Source of the DNA: an uncultured Dokdonia sp. | GTDB lineage: Bacteria; Bacteroidota; Bacteroidia; Flavobacteriales; Flavobacteriaceae | Assembly: GCA_947503305.1 (NCBI GenBank) | Contig: CANNDF010000005.1 | Span: 124,001-188,000, forward strand | DNA: 64,000 nt | Direction: 5' to 3' | Part shown: piece after piece, positions 18,129 through 30,297 of the stretch | How the letters are laid out: each line of letters starts with the position of its first letter | How positions within the stretch are numbered: the stretch's first letter is position 1 | The notes under the pieces: model-generated | What the model saw: only the letters and a program-made list of their open reading frames with translations | What the model was told of the DNA's origin: nothing | Database searches by the model: none | Translations under genes and position numbers: made by a program

Positions 18129-19065
18129 GGTAGTTTAATACATTCTCTTCTATTCTTTCTTCAATATTGGACAGGTCAGCCTTTTCGAAATTTTCACCAG
18201 TAATATTTTCATATAATTCTATATATCGCTCTGATACAGATGTAATATACGCATCAGACATTTCTGGTACGGTTTGTCCTTCCAAACCTTGAAACCCATT
18301 ACTTATTAACCATTGACGAACGAACTCTTTTGAAAGTTGTTTTTGAGCTTCTCCCTTTACTTGACGTTCTTCATATCCATCTGCATAAAAATAACGAGAA
18401 GAGTCTGGAGTATGAATTTCATCTATCAAAACAATCTCTCCTTCGGAAGTTTTTCCAAACTCATACTTTGTATCTACTAAAATAAGACCTCGACTCGTTG
18501 CAATTTCTGACCCTCTTTGGAAAAGCTTCCGCGTATAGTCCTCAAGAACGACATAGTCTGCTTCACTTACAATCCCACGTTTTAAAATATCTTCTCTTGA
18601 AATATCCTCGTCATGATCTCCCATTTCAGCTTTGGTAGCAGGGGTTATTATAGGGGTAGGAAATGCATCATTTTCTTTCATCCCATCAGGCATAGGTACT
18701 CCACATAACATACGGCGACCAGCTTTGTATTCTCTGGCAGCATGACCACTCATATACCCACGAATAACCATTTCTACCTTAAATGGATCACAACGCTTTC
18801 CTATGGCTACATTAGGATCTGGAGTCGCAACTAACCAATTAGGAACTAGATCTTCGGTATCCTTCATCATTTTAGTCGCAATCTGATTTAAGATTTGACC
18901 TTTATAAGGAATACCCTTAGGCATTACAACATCAAAAGCACTGAGTCTATCTGTTGCTACCATTAATAATAAATCATTATCGAGTGTGTAGACTTCTCTT
19001 ACTTTACCCTTATATAAGCTTTTTTGTCCAGGAAAATTAAAATGAGTATCCGTAATTGTATTCAT
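18112..19065 (-). CDS. purC: Phosphoribosylaminoimidazole-succinocarboxamide synthase
   Basis: A 317-residue SAICAR synthetase, which joins CAIR and aspartate with ATP in purine synthesis. Motifs: [29 protein letters not shown] split across residues 17-45, [16 protein letters not shown] near 118-132, and LVDTKYEFG near 200. The protein is longer than the roughly 240-residue E. coli type and matches the roughly 300-residue form with an extended C-terminus common in Bacteroidota. It follows phoH on the same strand (64-base gap) and converges with the PagL-like gene. Confidence 0.95.
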   Translation of the reverse strand: MNTITDTHFNFPGQKSLYKGKVREVYTLDNDLLLMVATDRLSAFDVVMPKGIPYKGQILNQIATKMMKDTEDLVPNWLVATPDPNVAIGKRCDPFKVEMVIRGYMSGHAAREYKAGRRMLCGVPMPDGMKENDAFPTPIITPATKAEMGDHDEDISREDILKRGIVSEADYVVLEDYTRKLFQRGSEIATSRGLILVDTKYEFGKTSEGEIVLIDEIHTPDSSRYFYADGYEERQVKGEAQKQLSKEFVRQWLISNGFQGLEGQTVPEMSDAYITSVSERYIELYENITGENFEKADLSNIEERIEENVLNYLNFSS

Positions 19066-19129
19066 AAATAATAAGCATAGGTATTAGAGTTTTCTATAAA
19101 ACGTCTAACTATTCTTTATTGTAAGTTGT

Positions 19130-20083
19130 TTAGTTTCTATTTTCAATATCCTTATAAGCAGCAATCACCTTTTTAACAAGTGCATGACGTACAACATCTT
19201 TATCATCTAAATATAACATCCCAACACCTTTTACATTCTTAAGAATCAATAACGCTTCTTTAAGACCACTTGTGACACGTCTCGGTAAATCTATTTGTCC
19301 TGGATCACCAGTAATCATAAATTTTGCATTACGTCCCATCCGTGTAAGGAACATTTTCATCTGCGCATGTGTCGTATTTTGTGCCTCATCCAAAATGACA
19401 AAAGCATTATCTAAAGTACGACCACGCATAAAAGCCATAGGTGCAATTTGAATAACTCCTTTTTCAATAAAACTCTCTAGTTTCTCATGAGGAATCATAT
19501 CTCGCAATGCATCATATAGCGGTTGCATATAAGGATCTAATTTTTCTTTTAAATCTCCTGGTAAGAATCCTAGATTCTCTCCAGCTTCTACCGCTGGCCT
19601 TGTCAAGATAATACGTTTGACAGATTTTTCCTTTAATGCCTTAACTGCAAGCGCTACACCTACATATGTTTTTCCAGTACCAGCAGGTCCTATAGCAAAG
19701 ACCAAATCATTTTTCCCCGATAATTCAACAAGTTTACGTTGATTTGCAGTCTGTGGTTTTATCAATTTCCCACTTACACCATGTACAAGGACATCTCCAC
19801 TTGCTTCAGAAGTTTCATAATCTGCTTTACTCTGACTCGTGAGTACACGCTCAATTACATTTTCATCCAGTTTATTATACTTCCCAAAATGATCGGTAAG
19901 CATTGTAAAACGCCTATCAAATTCTTCAAGGAGATCTTCATCTCCATATGCTTTAATCTTATTGCCACGAGCAACAATCTTTAGCTTTGGAAAATACTGT
20001 TTAAGGAGTTCAATATTTGCGTTGCGTTGTCCAAAAAACTCACGCGGATTGATTTCTGAAAGTTCAATAATTAATTCGTTCAA
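19130..20083 (-). CDS. PhoH-like ATPase
   Basis: A 317-residue cytoplasmic P-loop protein of the PhoH family. Walker A is GPAGTGKT near residue 132, Walker B is VILDEAQN near 230, and the N-terminal part (REFFGQRNANIELLKQYFP) is the small RNA-binding-like module of PhoH/YbeZ proteins. YbeZ proteins work with the YbeY endonuclease in rRNA processing; ybeY is not in the window. It is upstream of purC on the same strand and divergent from the SAM hydrolase gene. Length is normal. Confidence 0.92.
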   Translation of the reverse strand: MNELIIELSEINPREFFGQRNANIELLKQYFPKLKIVARGNKIKAYGDEDLLEEFDRRFTMLTDHFGKYNKLDENVIERVLTSQSKADYETSEASGDVLVHGVSGKLIKPQTANQRKLVELSGKNDLVFAIGPAGTGKTYVGVALAVKALKEKSVKRIILTRPAVEAGENLGFLPGDLKEKLDPYMQPLYDALRDMIPHEKLESFIEKGVIQIAPMAFMRGRTLDNAFVILDEAQNTTHAQMKMFLTRMGRNAKFMITGDPGQIDLPRRVTSGLKEALLILKNVKGVGMLYLDDKDVVRHALVKKVIAAYKDIENRN

Positions 20084-20262
20084 AAGGCAGGTAATTTATA
20101 TGAGAGGTATCCGTAAATTATTTTAGCTTTGTCCTCAAGCAAATTACGGAATTTTTAATGTACAATAACTATACACTAGTCATCGTATTATTAAAATTAA
20201 TAAACAATTTACACAATAGATAAAAGTAATATCCTTTTTAAAAGCACTAAAAGATTCTATTC

Positions 20263-21096
20263 ATGGCAATAATCACTCTTACGACAGATTTTGGAGAAAA
20301 AGATCCATTTGCGGGAGCTGTCAAGGGAGCTATATATAGTGAGTTAGAAACCATTCGTATTGTTGATATTTCTCATTCCGTATCTCCATTTCATATTACA
20401 GAAGCGGCATATATTATTCAGAATGCATATAAAAATTTCCCTCTGGGAAGTATTCATATTATTGGTATCGATAGCGAACTTACCCCAGAAACCAATCATA
20501 TTGCTGTAAAACTAGATGGACATTTCTTTATTTGTGCTAACAATGGGATTATCTCTCTTATTACAAGAGATATAGTACCCGAAGAAATGGTGGAAATAAA
20601 CATTCATAATAAAATCACTACTAATTTTACAGTATTAGATGTTTTTGTAAAAACTGCTTGTCACATTGCCCGTGGGGGAACTCTTGGCATTATAGGAAAA
20701 CCTATCTCTGAAATAAAGCCACTTACAGGAATACAACCTATCGTAAATAAATCCCAGAAACAAATCATAGGAAATGTGATTTATGTGGATAATTATGGAA
20801 ATGTCGTTAGTAATATAACCCGCAAACTTTTTGAGGAAGTTGGAAAAGGACGTCCTTTTAAAATTGAGGCACGACGTACTGCTATTACAAAAATATACAC
20901 CACCTATAGTGAGGCTATAAATTTTACTATAGATAGGCATAAACGTGAGGAAGAAGGGAAAAAACTAGCTGTTTTTAATTCGGGAGGATACATAGAGTTG
21001 GCTATTTATAAAAGTAATCCAAGTACTGTAGGAAGTGCTGCCAGTCTTTTTGGGTTAGATTATAGAGATGCAATTACCATTAATTTTGAAGACTAA
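20263..21096 (+). CDS. S-adenosylmethionine hydrolase (SAM hydroxide adenosyltransferase, DUF62)
   Basis: A 277-residue enzyme of the chlorinase/fluorinase superfamily. LTTDFGEKDPFAGAVKGAI (residues 5-23) carries the substrate-binding Asp; GIDSEL, FICANNGIISLI and YVDNYGNVVSNI are also characteristic, with FNSGGYIELAIY in the C-terminal domain. Most members split SAM into adenosine and methionine using water rather than a halide. A TAGCTTTG that could be a -7 element is at 20124-20131, but it lacks a convincing -33 partner. The stop overlaps the start of the next gene (TAATG), so the two are translationally coupled. Confidence 0.88.
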   Translation: MAIITLTTDFGEKDPFAGAVKGAIYSELETIRIVDISHSVSPFHITEAAYIIQNAYKNFPLGSIHIIGIDSELTPETNHIAVKLDGHFFICANNGIISLITRDIVPEEMVEINIHNKITTNFTVLDVFVKTACHIARGGTLGIIGKPISEIKPLTGIQPIVNKSQKQIIGNVIYVDNYGNVVSNITRKLFEEVGKGRPFKIEARRTAITKIYTTYSEAINFTIDRHKREEEGKKLAVFNSGGYIELAIYKSNPSTVGSAASLFGLDYRDAITINFED

Positions 21097-21392
21097 TGCT
21101 TGTTAGAATTGTAAAAATGCGCTTTCGCGAAAAAGAAATCTCAACATTTCTCTCAGATTTTGAAAATGTTAAAGACAACATACGTCATTTTTCAGGGTGT
21201 CAATTTCTAGAACTTTATAGAGACCAAGATGACCCATGTATTTTCTTTACCTATAGTTATTGGGATAACACCGAAGCATTAAACAACTATCGTCATTCTG
21301 ATCTTTTTAAAGGAGTATGGGCAAAAACTAAACCTTTATTTTCAGACAAACCTGAAGCCTGGAGCGTTGATAAATTACATAGCCTATTATAA
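21096..21392 (+). CDS. Antibiotic biosynthesis monooxygenase (ABM) domain protein
   Basis: A 98-residue ferredoxin-like-fold protein of the ABM superfamily: MLVRIVKMRF at the first strand, FLSDFENVKDNIRHFSGCQFLELYRD in the middle, and FTYSYWDNTEALNNYRHSDLFKGVW, the usual W...HxxSxxFxxxW core. Such proteins include quinol monooxygenases and heme-degrading enzymes; the substrate here is unknown. It starts on the stop of the SAM hydrolase (TAATG), suggesting a shared task. RFREKE near the N-terminus is encoded by a near-copy of the local palindrome (21119-21135). Confidence 0.8.
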   Translation: MLVRIVKMRFREKEISTFLSDFENVKDNIRHFSGCQFLELYRDQDDPCIFFTYSYWDNTEALNNYRHSDLFKGVWAKTKPLFSDKPEAWSVDKLHSLL

Positions 21393-21420
21393 ATAAAAAA
21401 GGCAGATGTACTAATCTGCC
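21391..21420 (-). terminator. Terminator of the DUF3467 gene
   Basis: GGCAGAT/ATCTGCC stem with a six-base loop, followed on the minus strand by six T bases. It lies between convergent genes and may serve both, though the plus side has no clear T run. Confidence 0.8.
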
Positions 21421-21427
21421 TCATATT

Positions 21428-21751
21428 TTATGCTTGTCCAGTAGGTCCAAAATTTAATGGAATAGGTTGTTTCTCATAATCTTTTATGACACCATGTATT
21501 TGTTCAAAACGCTTTACATTTTCTGCTAATGCTTTTGCTAACCGTTTTGCATGCTGTGGAGTCAATATAATTCTAGACTTCACTTTACTTTTAGGGGTAC
21601 CCGGCATAATATTGACAAAGTCTACTACAAACTCAGACACCGAATGATTAATAATCGCAAGGTTGGAATAAGTACCTTGTGCAATAGCCTCATCCAATTC
21701 TATATTGATTTGTGCTTTCTTTTTAGAGTTATTTTTCTTCTCTTCTGCCAT
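21428..21751 (-). CDS. DUF3467 domain protein
   Basis: A 107-residue protein matching DUF3467 of Bacteroidota: a lysine-rich start (MAEEKKNNSKKK), then INIELDEAIAQGTYSNLAIINHSVSEFVVDFVN-type core (residues 16-48) and ILTPQHAKRLAKALAENVKRFE near 62-83. No catalytic motif is visible and the function is unknown. It lies downstream of rpoC but after a strong terminator, so it is probably transcribed separately. Its own terminator follows the stop. Confidence 0.88.
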   Translation of the reverse strand: MAEEKKNNSKKKAQINIELDEAIAQGTYSNLAIINHSVSEFVVDFVNIMPGTPKSKVKSRIILTPQHAKRLAKALAENVKRFEQIHGVIKDYEKQPIPLNFGPTGQA

Positions 21752-21800
21752 TCTATTTTGTTTTTACTTCCAAATTAAGGAAGACATATTAGTATATAAA

Positions 21801-21839
21801 ATTAAAACATCCCATCCTGTTGTAACAAGATGGGATGTT
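21801..21839 (-). terminator. Terminator of the rpoBC operon
   Basis: On the minus strand AACATCCCATC pairs with GATGGGATGTT and the stem is followed by TTTTAAT. It lies 42 bases after the rpoC stop. Confidence 0.85.
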
Positions 21840-21880
21840 AATATAGTTTACATTAGTAGGTTTCGCAAAAGCGAACTCTT

Positions 21881-24800
21881 CTAATTATAATTTACTTCTT
21901 GCTTCTCTGCCATCATGTTATCTAGATCCTCTTTGCTTCCTACAATAATATTATCATAACGACGCATACCTGTTCCTGCAGGAATTTTATGACCTACAAT
22001 TACATTCTCTTTAAGACCTTCAAGAGTGTCTATTTTACCGCTTACAGCAGCTTCATTCAATACTTTTGTTGTCTCTTGGAAAGATGCTGCAGAGATAAAT
22101 GACTTAGTCTGAAGTGATGCTCTGGTAATACCCTGAAGGATAGGAGATGCTGTTGCTGGAGTAACATCTCTAGCTTCAACAAGGTTCTTATCTTCTCTTC
22201 TCAATATTGAGTTTTCATCACGTAAATCACGTGGAGAAACTATTTGACCCGCTTTAAGGTTTTCTGATTCTCCAGCATCTTCTACGACTTTCATTCCAAA
22301 AATAGCATCATTCTCTTCTACAAAATCATCTTTATGAACTAATTGATTTTCTAAGAAAATTGTATCTCCCGGATCTTCTATACGAACCTTACGCATCATC
22401 TGACGAACAACTACTTCAAAGTGCTTATCATTAATCTTCACACCTTGCAAGCGGTATACTTCTTGCACCTCATTTACAAGATACTGTTGAACTGCAGATG
22501 GGCCTTTAATATTTAAGATATCATTAGGAGTTACAGAACCATCAGAAAGTGGCATTCCTGCACGTACATAATCATTTTCCTGTACAAGAATCTGATTAGA
22601 TAACTTCACTAGATACTTCTTAATCTCTCCTAGTTTAGACTCAACAATAATCTCGCGATTACCACGCTTGATTTTACCAAAAGATACAACACCATCTATT
22701 TCAGATACTACAGCTGGGTTTGAAGGGTTACGAGCTTCAAATAATTCTGTAACTCGTGGTAGACCTCCTGTAATATCCCCTGCTTTTGCAGACTTACGAG
22801 GAATCTTAACTAGGATTTTACCTTCTTTTACCTTATCACCATCATCTATCATCAAGTGAGCTCCTACAGGTAAGTTATACGAACGTAACGCATTACCCTT
22901 AGTATCTTCGATAATTAAAGTAGGTATCTTCTTTTTATCTCTTGATTCAGAAATCACCTTCTCTTGGAATCCAGTCTGTTCATCTGTTTCCACACGGTAT
23001 GTAATACCTTGCTCAATACTTTCGAACTTGATTTTTCCTGAGAATTCTGATATTACTACCCCATTAAATGGATCCCATTTACAAATTAAATCTCCAGCTT
23101 TTACAGTATCTCCAGAGCTTGCAAAAAGCTGAGACCCATAAGGGATTGTATTTGTACTTAACGTAATTCCTGTTTTTGGGTCAGTAATTTTAGCTTCAGA
23201 AGTACGAGAGATTACAATAAGAGCTTCATTACCCTCATTATCTTCTCCTTTTACTGTCTTAAGATCTTCTATTTCTAATTTACCTGGGAATTTAACTGTT
23301 ACGTTACTATCTTCAGAAACACCTCCTGCAACCCCTCCTACGTGGAATGTACGTAGTGTAAGTTGTGTACCAGGTTCTCCAATAGACTGTGCGGCAACTA
23401 CACCTACAGCCTCTCCCATCTGTACTGTTTTACCAGTAGCAAGGTTACGTCCATAACATTTTACACAAATTCCTTTCTTTGCTTCACATGTAAGTGCAGA
23501 TCGTACTTCCACAGACTCGATAGGAGCTTCTTCAATAGCAGCTGCTATCGTATGAGTAATTTCTTCTCCAGAATGTGCTAGTATTTCACTAGTTAATGGA
23601 TTAACAACATCATTTAAAGACGTTCTACCTACGATACGATCTTCTAGCTTCTCTATAACTTCTTCATTCTTCTTAAGAGCTACTACTTCTACTCCTCGTA
23701 ACGTACCACAATCATCACTATTAATAATAACATCTTGTGAAACATCTACAAGACGACGTGTTAAGTATCCTGCATCTGCTGTTTTAAGAGCGGTATCTGC
23801 AAGTCCTTTACGAGCACCGTGTGTAGAAATAAAGTATTCTAGAATTGAAAGTCCTTCCTTAAAGTTAGATAAAATCGGGTTTTCAATAATTGCCCCTCCT
23901 CCATCATTAGACTTTTTAGGTTTTGCCATAAGACCACGCATACCCGTTAACTGGCGAATCTGTTCTTTTGATCCACGAGCTCCAGAGTCAAGCATCATAT
24001 ATACTGAGTTAAACCCTTGTTGATCTTCACGGATACGTTTCATAGAAAGTTCTGTGAGTGTCGCATTTGTTGATGTCCACACATCAATAACTTGGTTATA
24101 ACGCTCTGTATTTGTGATAAGTCCCATATTGTAAGAAGATGTAATCACATCTACCTGACTATTTGCATCATCAATCATCCCATGCTTTTCAGAAGGAATA
24201 ATTATATCTCCTAAAGAGAAAGATAATCCACCACGGAATGCATATCCATATCCCATTGTTTTAATGCGATCTAAGAATTCTGCAGTTTGCGGTACACTAG
24301 TAACTTTAAGGATCTTACCTATAATATCACGTAATGACTTTTTAGTCAATACCTCATTAATATATCCTGCAACTTCTGGTACTGCCTCATTAAATAGTAC
24401 ACGACCTACTGTTGTATCTATAATCTTATATACCAGCTCTCCTTCTTCATTATAATCCAGAGCACGTACTTTGATCATCGCATTAATATCTACGATTTTC
24501 TCATTGTAAGCTATAGTTACTTCTGATGCAGAGTAAAAAGTAATCCCTTCACCTTTTACATGAAATTCTGGAGTCGACTTTCTGGCCTTTGTCATATAAT
24601 AAAGACCCAATACCATATCCTGAGAAGGTACCGTTACTGGTGCCCCATTTGCAGGATTTAAGATATTATGAGAAGCAAGCATTAATAATTGTGCTTCTAA
24701 AATCGCTTCAGGTCCCAATGGTAAATGTACTGCCATTTGATCTCCGTCAAAATCGGCATTAAATGCTGTACAAACCAGTGGGTGTAATTGTATTGCTTTT

Positions 24801-26182
24801 CCTTCAATAAGTTTAGGTTGAAATGCCTGAATACCTAAACGGTGAAGTGTAGGAGCACGGTTTAGGAGTACTGGATGTCCTTTAAGAACGTTTTCCAAGA
24901 TATCCCAAACTACTGGCTCTTTTTTGTCTATAATTTTCTTTGCAGATTTTACAGTTTTTACAATTCCTCTTTCAATCAACTTACGGATTACAAAAGGTTT
25001 GTATAGCTCTGCTGCCATCCCTTTAGGAAGACCACATTCAAATAATTTAAGTTCAGGTCCTACGACAATTACAGAACGTGCAGAATAATCAACACGCTTT
25101 CCAAGTAAGTTCTGACGGAAACGTCCTTGTTTCCCTTTTAAAGAATCTGAAAGTGACTTAAGAGGTCTATTACTATCTGTTTTTACTGCAGATGATTTAC
25201 GTGTATTATCAAACAGTGAATCTACAGATTCCTGTAGCATACGCTTCTCATTACGCAAGATTACTTCTGGAGCTTTGATTTCCATCAAACGTTTCAGACG
25301 ATTATTACGTATAATTACACGACGGTAAAGATCATTTAAATCTGATGTGGCAAAACGTCCTCCATCAAGTGGTACCAATGGACGTAATTCTGGCGGAATT
25401 ACTGGAACTACTTTCATGATCATCCACTCAGGAAGATTCTCACGATTTTTATTTGCGTCACGTAACGCTTCTACAACCTGAAGACGTTTTAATGCTTCAG
25501 TCTTACGTTGTTTAGAAGTTTCGTTATTTGCCTTATGACGTAATTCATAAGAAAGCTCATCTAGGTCAATACGTCTTAATAATTCTATAAGACATTCTGC
25601 ACCCATCTTGGCGATGAATTTATTAGGATCTGTATCATCAAGATATAGATTCTCCTGTGGTAAGCTATCTAGTATATTAAGATATTCTTCCTCTGTTAAG
25701 AAATCCATTTTTTGTAATGGTTCCCCCTCTTCATTATTTGCAATACCTGGTTGAATCACCACATAGCGCTCATAATAGATAATCATATCAAGCTTCTTTG
25801 ATGGAAGCCCTAATAGATATCCAATTTTATTAGGTAAACTTCTAAAGTACCAGATATGTGCTACAGGAACTACAAGACTTACATGTCCTACGCGATCACG
25901 ACGTACTTTCTTTTCTGTTACCTCTACCCCACAACGGTCACATACGATTCCTTTGTAGCGTATTCTTTTATATTTACCACAAGCACATTCATAATCCTTT
26001 ACAGGACCAAAAATACGCTCACAGAACAAACCATCACGCTCTGGCTTATGCGTACGATAGTTTATTGTTTCTGGCTTTAATACCTCACCACGTGAAGCCC
26101 CCAAAATTGATTCTGGAGAAGCAAGACCTATAGAGATCTTGTTAAAGCGTTTCTGTTGTGCATTATCATTATTTCTTGCCAT
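21881..26182 (-). CDS. rpoC: DNA-directed RNA polymerase subunit beta'
   Basis: A 1433-residue catalytic subunit of RNA polymerase. The N-terminal zinc site ([20 protein letters not shown], about residues 66-85), the active-site [15 protein letters not shown] near 470 with three Mg-binding aspartates, the second zinc cluster ([13 protein letters not shown]) near 900, and the trigger-loop [13 protein letters not shown] near 925 are intact. Length is normal for Bacteroidota. It follows rpoB after 100 bases that hold one palindrome copy. Transcription ends at the hairpin just downstream. Confidence 0.98.
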   Translation of the reverse strand: MARNNDNAQQKRFNKISIGLASPESILGASRGEVLKPETINYRTHKPERDGLFCERIFGPVKDYECACGKYKRIRYKGIVCDRCGVEVTEKKVRRDRVGHVSLVVPVAHIWYFRSLPNKIGYLLGLPSKKLDMIIYYERYVVIQPGIANNEEGEPLQKMDFLTEEEYLNILDSLPQENLYLDDTDPNKFIAKMGAECLIELLRRIDLDELSYELRHKANNETSKQRKTEALKRLQVVEALRDANKNRENLPEWMIMKVVPVIPPELRPLVPLDGGRFATSDLNDLYRRVIIRNNRLKRLMEIKAPEVILRNEKRMLQESVDSLFDNTRKSSAVKTDSNRPLKSLSDSLKGKQGRFRQNLLGKRVDYSARSVIVVGPELKLFECGLPKGMAAELYKPFVIRKLIERGIVKTVKSAKKIIDKKEPVVWDILENVLKGHPVLLNRAPTLHRLGIQAFQPKLIEGKAIQLHPLVCTAFNADFDGDQMAVHLPLGPEAILEAQLLMLASHNILNPANGAPVTVPSQDMVLGLYYMTKARKSTPEFHVKGEGITFYSASEVTIAYNEKIVDINAMIKVRALDYNEEGELVYKIIDTTVGRVLFNEAVPEVAGYINEVLTKKSLRDIIGKILKVTSVPQTAEFLDRIKTMGYGYAFRGGLSFSLGDIIIPSEKHGMIDDANSQVDVITSSYNMGLITNTERYNQVIDVWTSTNATLTELSMKRIREDQQGFNSVYMMLDSGARGSKEQIRQLTGMRGLMAKPKKSNDGGGAIIENPILSNFKEGLSILEYFISTHGARKGLADTALKTADAGYLTRRLVDVSQDVIINSDDCGTLRGVEVVALKKNEEVIEKLEDRIVGRTSLNDVVNPLTSEILAHSGEEITHTIAAAIEEAPIESVEVRSALTCEAKKGICVKCYGRNLATGKTVQMGEAVGVVAAQSIGEPGTQLTLRTFHVGGVAGGVSEDSNVTVKFPGKLEIEDLKTVKGEDNEGNEALIVISRTSEAKITDPKTGITLSTNTIPYGSQLFASSGDTVKAGDLICKWDPFNGVVISEFSGKIKFESIEQGITYRVETDEQTGFQEKVISESRDKKKIPTLIIEDTKGNALRSYNLPVGAHLMIDDGDKVKEGKILVKIPRKSAKAGDITGGLPRVTELFEARNPSNPAVVSEIDGVVSFGKIKRGNREIIVESKLGEIKKYLVKLSNQILVQENDYVRAGMPLSDGSVTPNDILNIKGPSAVQQYLVNEVQEVYRLQGVKINDKHFEVVVRQMMRKVRIEDPGDTIFLENQLVHKDDFVEENDAIFGMKVVEDAGESENLKAGQIVSPRDLRDENSILRREDKNLVEARDVTPATASPILQGITRASLQTKSFISAASFQETTKVLNEAAVSGKIDTLEGLKENVIVGHKIPAGTGMRRYDNIIVGSKEDLDNMMAEKQEVNYN

Positions 26183-26228
26183 AATTCAATGTATGTCGAA
26201 TTAATTAAAATTGTGTTGTTTGGTATTC

Positions 26229-26244
26229 CGCTTTCGCGAAAGCG
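26229..26244. repeat. GCTTTCGCGAAAGC palindrome, 16-bp perfect copy
   Basis: Lies in the 100-base spacer between rpoB and rpoC, so it is transcribed within the operon and can fold as an RNA hairpin. A partial relative, ACGCTTCCGC, follows at about 26258. Confidence 0.9.
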
Positions 26245-26282
26245 TACTTATTAAAATACGCTTCCGCTATGGGTATATCAAA

Positions 26283-29200
26283 CTACTCTTCCAGACGTAT
26301 GTCTAGTCCTAGTCCTTTAAGTTCATGCATCAATACGTTGAACGATTCTGGTAAACCTGGCTCTGGCATAGGTTCTCCTTTTACGATACTTTCGTATGTT
26401 TTTGCTCTTCCGATTACATCATCAGACTTCACAGTAAGGATCTCACGAAGAGTACTTGAAGCACCATATGCTTCTAGTGCCCATACTTCCATCTCTCCAA
26501 AACGCTGACCTCCAAATTGCGCTTTACCTCCTAATGGTTGTTGCGTAATTAATGAGTATGGCCCGATAGAACGCGCGTGCATTTTATCATCTACCATGTG
26601 TCCAAGTTTCAGCATATAGATCACACCTACTGTTGCCGGTTGATCAAAACGATCTCCTGTTCCACCATCATATAGATAGGTATGTCCAAATCGTGGAATT
26701 CCTGCTTCATCTGTCAGTGTATTGATCTCATCCAGTGTAGCTCCATCAAAAATAGGAGTCGCATATGTACGTCCAAGTTTTTGACCTGCCCATCCAAGAA
26801 CAGTTTCATAGATCTGACCAATATTCATACGTGATGGTACTCCCAGTGGATTTAATACAATATCTACAGGTGTTCCGTCTTCTAAGAAAGGCATATCTTC
26901 CTGACGTACAATACGAGCAACAATACCTTTGTTACCGTGACGTCCTGCCATTTTATCCCCAACTTTAAGTTTACGTTTCTTAGCGATATAAACTTTAGCT
27001 AGTTTGATAATACCAGCTGGAAGCTCATCTCCTACAGAAATGGTAAACTTCTCACGACGAAGATTTCCTTGAAGATCATTCTCCTTAATTTTATAGTTAT
27101 GAAGTAAATCTGCAATTAATCTGTTTGTCTCATCATCAGTAGTCCAAGTACCTTGTGTAAGGTGTGTATAATCTTCTACAGAGTTTAACATCTTAAGTGT
27201 AAATTTCTTTCCTTTAGGAAGTACTTCTTCACCTAGATCATTCATAACACCTTGTGCCGTTTTTCCATTTACAAGTTTGAATAATTTTTCAATTAACGTT
27301 TCTTGTAATTCGTCAAACTTCACATCGTATTGATCTTCTAATACAGCGATGTCTTCTTTATCTTTTGCTCTCTTACGCTTATCTTTTATGGCTCTTGCAA
27401 ATAACTTTTTGTTAATAACAACACCATGAAGTGATGGAGAGGCCTTAAGAGATGCGTCTTTTACATCACCTGCTTTATCTCCAAATATCGCACGAAGTAA
27501 TTTTTCTTCCGGAGTAGGGTCAGACTCTCCTTTTGGAGTAATCTTTCCTATTAATATATCTCCAGGTTTTACCTCGGCTCCTATACGAATCATACCATGT
27601 TCATCAAGGTCTTTAGTAGCCTCTTCAGAAACATTAGGGATATCATTTGTTAATTCTTCGTTTCCTAACTTAGTGTCACGAACATCTAAAGAATATTCAT
27701 CAATATGAATTGATGTAAAGATATCATCACGTACAACTTTTTCAGAAATTACAATTGCATCTTCAAAATTATACCCTTTCCAAGGCATGAATGCAACTTT
27801 CATATTACGCCCAAGTGCTAGCTCTCCATTTTCTGTAGCATATCCTTGACATAATACTTGTCCTTTTGTAACACGATCTCCTCTACGTACAATCGGTTTT
27901 AGGTTGATACTTGTACTCTGGTTAGTCTTACGGAATTTAATAAGATTGTACGATTTTATATCATCATCAAAACTTACTAAACGGTCAGTATCTGTACGAT
28001 CATATTTTATTGAAATCTTATTTGCATCTACATACTCTACAGTACCATTCCCTTCTGCATTTATCAATACTCTGGAATCAGTAGCTACTTGACGTTCTAA
28101 TCCTGTTCCTACAATAGGAGCATCTGCTCTTAATAAAGGTACTGCTTGACGCATCATGTTTGATCCCATCAAGGCACGGTTTGCATCATCATGTTCCAGG
28201 AAAGGAATCAATGATGCAGATATTGACGCAATTTGATTAGGAGATACATCGGCATAATGTACTTCAGATTTTTCAACTACAGGGAAGTCACCTTCCATAC
28301 GTGCAATAACCTTTTCTAACTCTATAGTACCGTCATCTGTCATAGGATTGTTTGCTTGCGCAATTAACATCCCTTCTTCTTCTTCAGCACTTAGATATTT
28401 AGGAGTAGTAGTAAGATCTATTTTACCATTTTCAACTTTACGGTATGGTGTTTCAATGAATCCCATACTATTCACTTTTGCATATACAGAAAGTGAAGAT
28501 ATCAAACCAATATTTGGTCCTTCTGGTGTTTCAATTGGACATAAACGACCGTAATGAGTATAGTGTACATCACGTACCTCAAACCCAGCACGTTCACGAG
28601 ATAGACCTCCAGGTCCAAGAGCCGAAAGACGACGCTTATGCGTAATCTCTGCAAGTGGATTGGTTTGATCCATAAATTGTGATAACTGGTTTGTTCCAAA
28701 GAAAGAATTAATTACTGAGGATAATGTCTTAGCATTAATCAAATCTATAGGTGTAAACACCTCATTATCACGTACATTCATACGTTCACGGATGGTACGA
28801 GCCATACGAGCTAGACCAACACCAAACTGAGAAGATAATTGCTCACCTACAGTACGCACACGACGATTAGAAAGGTGATCAATATCATCAATCTCTGCTT
28901 TTGAATTTATTAATTCAATAAGGTATTTGATGATGGTAATGATATCTAGTTTGGTAAGTACTTGCTTATCCATTTCAATATCAAGACCTAGTTTTTTATT
29001 CATTCTATAACGACCTACCTCACCTAAGTTGTAACGTTGATCAGAGAAGAATAACTTGTCTATAATACCACGTGCTGTTTCTTCATCTGGCGGTTCAGCA
29101 TTACGTAGTTGACGATATATATGTTCTACAGCTTCTTTTTCAGAGTTTGTAGGATCTTTTTGTAATGTATTGTGGATAATTGCATAATCAGCTTGCTGGT

Positions 29201-30104
29201 TATCCTCTTTATGTAGTAAGATTGTTTTGGCTCCAGCTTCAAGAATTTCTTCTACATGTTCTTTTTCAAGAACTGTATCACGATCTAAAACAATCTCATT
29301 ACGTTCGATAGATACAACTTCACCAGTATCTTCATCTACAAAATCTTCGTGCCATGTATTCAATACACGAGCAGCTAACTTACGCCCTAGGTATTTTTTA
29401 AGGCCTGTTTTTGATACTTTTACTTCTTCAGCTAGGTCAAAGATTTCAAGAATATCTTTATCTCTTTCAAAACCAATAGCTCTAAAAAGTGTTGTTACAG
29501 GTAATTTTTTCTTACGATCAATATATGCATACATCACACTATTGATATCTGTAGCAAACTCTATCCAAGATCCTTTAAAAGGAATAACTCGGGCAGAGTA
29601 TAACTTAGTACCATTTGCGTGGAATGACTGTCCAAAGAACACACCAGGTGAACGGTGTAACTGAGAAACAACAACACGCTCTGCACCATTAATACAAAAA
29701 GTACCACTTGGTGTCATATATGGTATTGTACCTAGATATACATCTTGTACAATGGTTTCAAAATCTTCATGTTCTTCATCTGTACAGTATAATTTTAGAC
29801 GTGCTTTTAAAGGCACACTGTATGTAAGACCACGCTCTATACATTCTTGAATAGAGTAACGAGGTGGATCTACAAAATAGTCTAAGAATTCTAGTACAAA
29901 GTTATTACGGGTATCAGTAATAGGGAAGTTCTCTAGGAAAGTATTGTAAAGTCCTTCATCACCTCTTTCATCTGGTTTTGTCTCCAGCTGGAAGAAATCT
30001 TGAAAGGATTTAACTTGAATATCCAGAAAATCTGGATAATCAGGTCTGTTCTTTACCGATGAGAAACTAATTCTTTCTGCTTGTTTTGCATCTTGCATCA
30101 TCAA
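26283..30104 (-). CDS. rpoB: DNA-directed RNA polymerase subunit beta
   Basis: A 1273-residue RNA polymerase subunit. The rifampicin region reads [20 protein letters not shown] then [12 protein letters not shown], with the residues usually seen in sensitive enzymes. [13 protein letters not shown] near residue 1050 and the C-terminal [18 protein letters not shown] are conserved clamp and beta'-contacting parts. The start [18 protein letters not shown] gives three possible ATG codons; the exact one is undetermined. It is preceded by a 193-base spacer with a long hairpin after rplL. Confidence 0.98.
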   Translation of the reverse strand: MMMQDAKQAERISFSSVKNRPDYPDFLDIQVKSFQDFFQLETKPDERGDEGLYNTFLENFPITDTRNNFVLEFLDYFVDPPRYSIQECIERGLTYSVPLKARLKLYCTDEEHEDFETIVQDVYLGTIPYMTPSGTFCINGAERVVVSQLHRSPGVFFGQSFHANGTKLYSARVIPFKGSWIEFATDINSVMYAYIDRKKKLPVTTLFRAIGFERDKDILEIFDLAEEVKVSKTGLKKYLGRKLAARVLNTWHEDFVDEDTGEVVSIERNEIVLDRDTVLEKEHVEEILEAGAKTILLHKEDNQQADYAIIHNTLQKDPTNSEKEAVEHIYRQLRNAEPPDEETARGIIDKLFFSDQRYNLGEVGRYRMNKKLGLDIEMDKQVLTKLDIITIIKYLIELINSKAEIDDIDHLSNRRVRTVGEQLSSQFGVGLARMARTIRERMNVRDNEVFTPIDLINAKTLSSVINSFFGTNQLSQFMDQTNPLAEITHKRRLSALGPGGLSRERAGFEVRDVHYTHYGRLCPIETPEGPNIGLISSLSVYAKVNSMGFIETPYRKVENGKIDLTTTPKYLSAEEEEGMLIAQANNPMTDDGTIELEKVIARMEGDFPVVEKSEVHYADVSPNQIASISASLIPFLEHDDANRALMGSNMMRQAVPLLRADAPIVGTGLERQVATDSRVLINAEGNGTVEYVDANKISIKYDRTDTDRLVSFDDDIKSYNLIKFRKTNQSTSINLKPIVRRGDRVTKGQVLCQGYATENGELALGRNMKVAFMPWKGYNFEDAIVISEKVVRDDIFTSIHIDEYSLDVRDTKLGNEELTNDIPNVSEEATKDLDEHGMIRIGAEVKPGDILIGKITPKGESDPTPEEKLLRAIFGDKAGDVKDASLKASPSLHGVVINKKLFARAIKDKRKRAKDKEDIAVLEDQYDVKFDELQETLIEKLFKLVNGKTAQGVMNDLGEEVLPKGKKFTLKMLNSVEDYTHLTQGTWTTDDETNRLIADLLHNYKIKENDLQGNLRREKFTISVGDELPAGIIKLAKVYIAKKRKLKVGDKMAGRHGNKGIVARIVRQEDMPFLEDGTPVDIVLNPLGVPSRMNIGQIYETVLGWAGQKLGRTYATPIFDGATLDEINTLTDEAGIPRFGHTYLYDGGTGDRFDQPATVGVIYMLKLGHMVDDKMHARSIGPYSLITQQPLGGKAQFGGQRFGEMEVWALEAYGASSTLREILTVKSDDVIGRAKTYESIVKGEPMPEPGLPESFNVLMHELKGLGLDIRLEE

Positions 30105-30230
30105 CGAACGGAATTTGATTAGAAATTAGATTTACTGTTGGGTAAATCGATATTTGATTTTATGTTTTACGACTTTAATATCAAAAAAAATGTCGTGGTT
30201 ATAAAAACATAACCTTTATATACGACAAAT

Positions 30231-30275
30231 GGTTTAGGTCAAATTACACTTATAATAGTGCTATTGACCTAAACC
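30231..30275 (-). promoter_or_regulatory. Long hairpin in the rplL-rpoB spacer
   Basis: A 12-bp perfect stem GGTTTAGGTCAA/TTGACCTAAACC encloses an inner CACT/AGTG stem. No T run follows on the minus strand, so it is not a standard terminator. Such a position is used in other bacteria for RNase III processing or attenuation that sets L12 output above RNA polymerase. Confidence 0.65.
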
Positions 30276-30297
30276 TTTATCAGCTTATTTTGAGAGC

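Noticed and set aside
20124-20131. TAGCTTTG as promoter of the SAM hydrolase gene
   Set aside because: The -7 consensus fits, but no TTG lies 17-23 bases upstream; kept only as a remark.
21859-21874. GTTTCGCAAAAGCGAAC after the rpoC stop as a further palindrome copy
   Set aside because: Only half of the pattern is kept; it is probably a strongly decayed copy or chance, so I did not list it as a repeat.
23363-23581. Open frames on the plus strand inside rpoC and rpoB
   Set aside because: They are antisense to highly conserved polymerase genes and have unlikely amino-acid composition.
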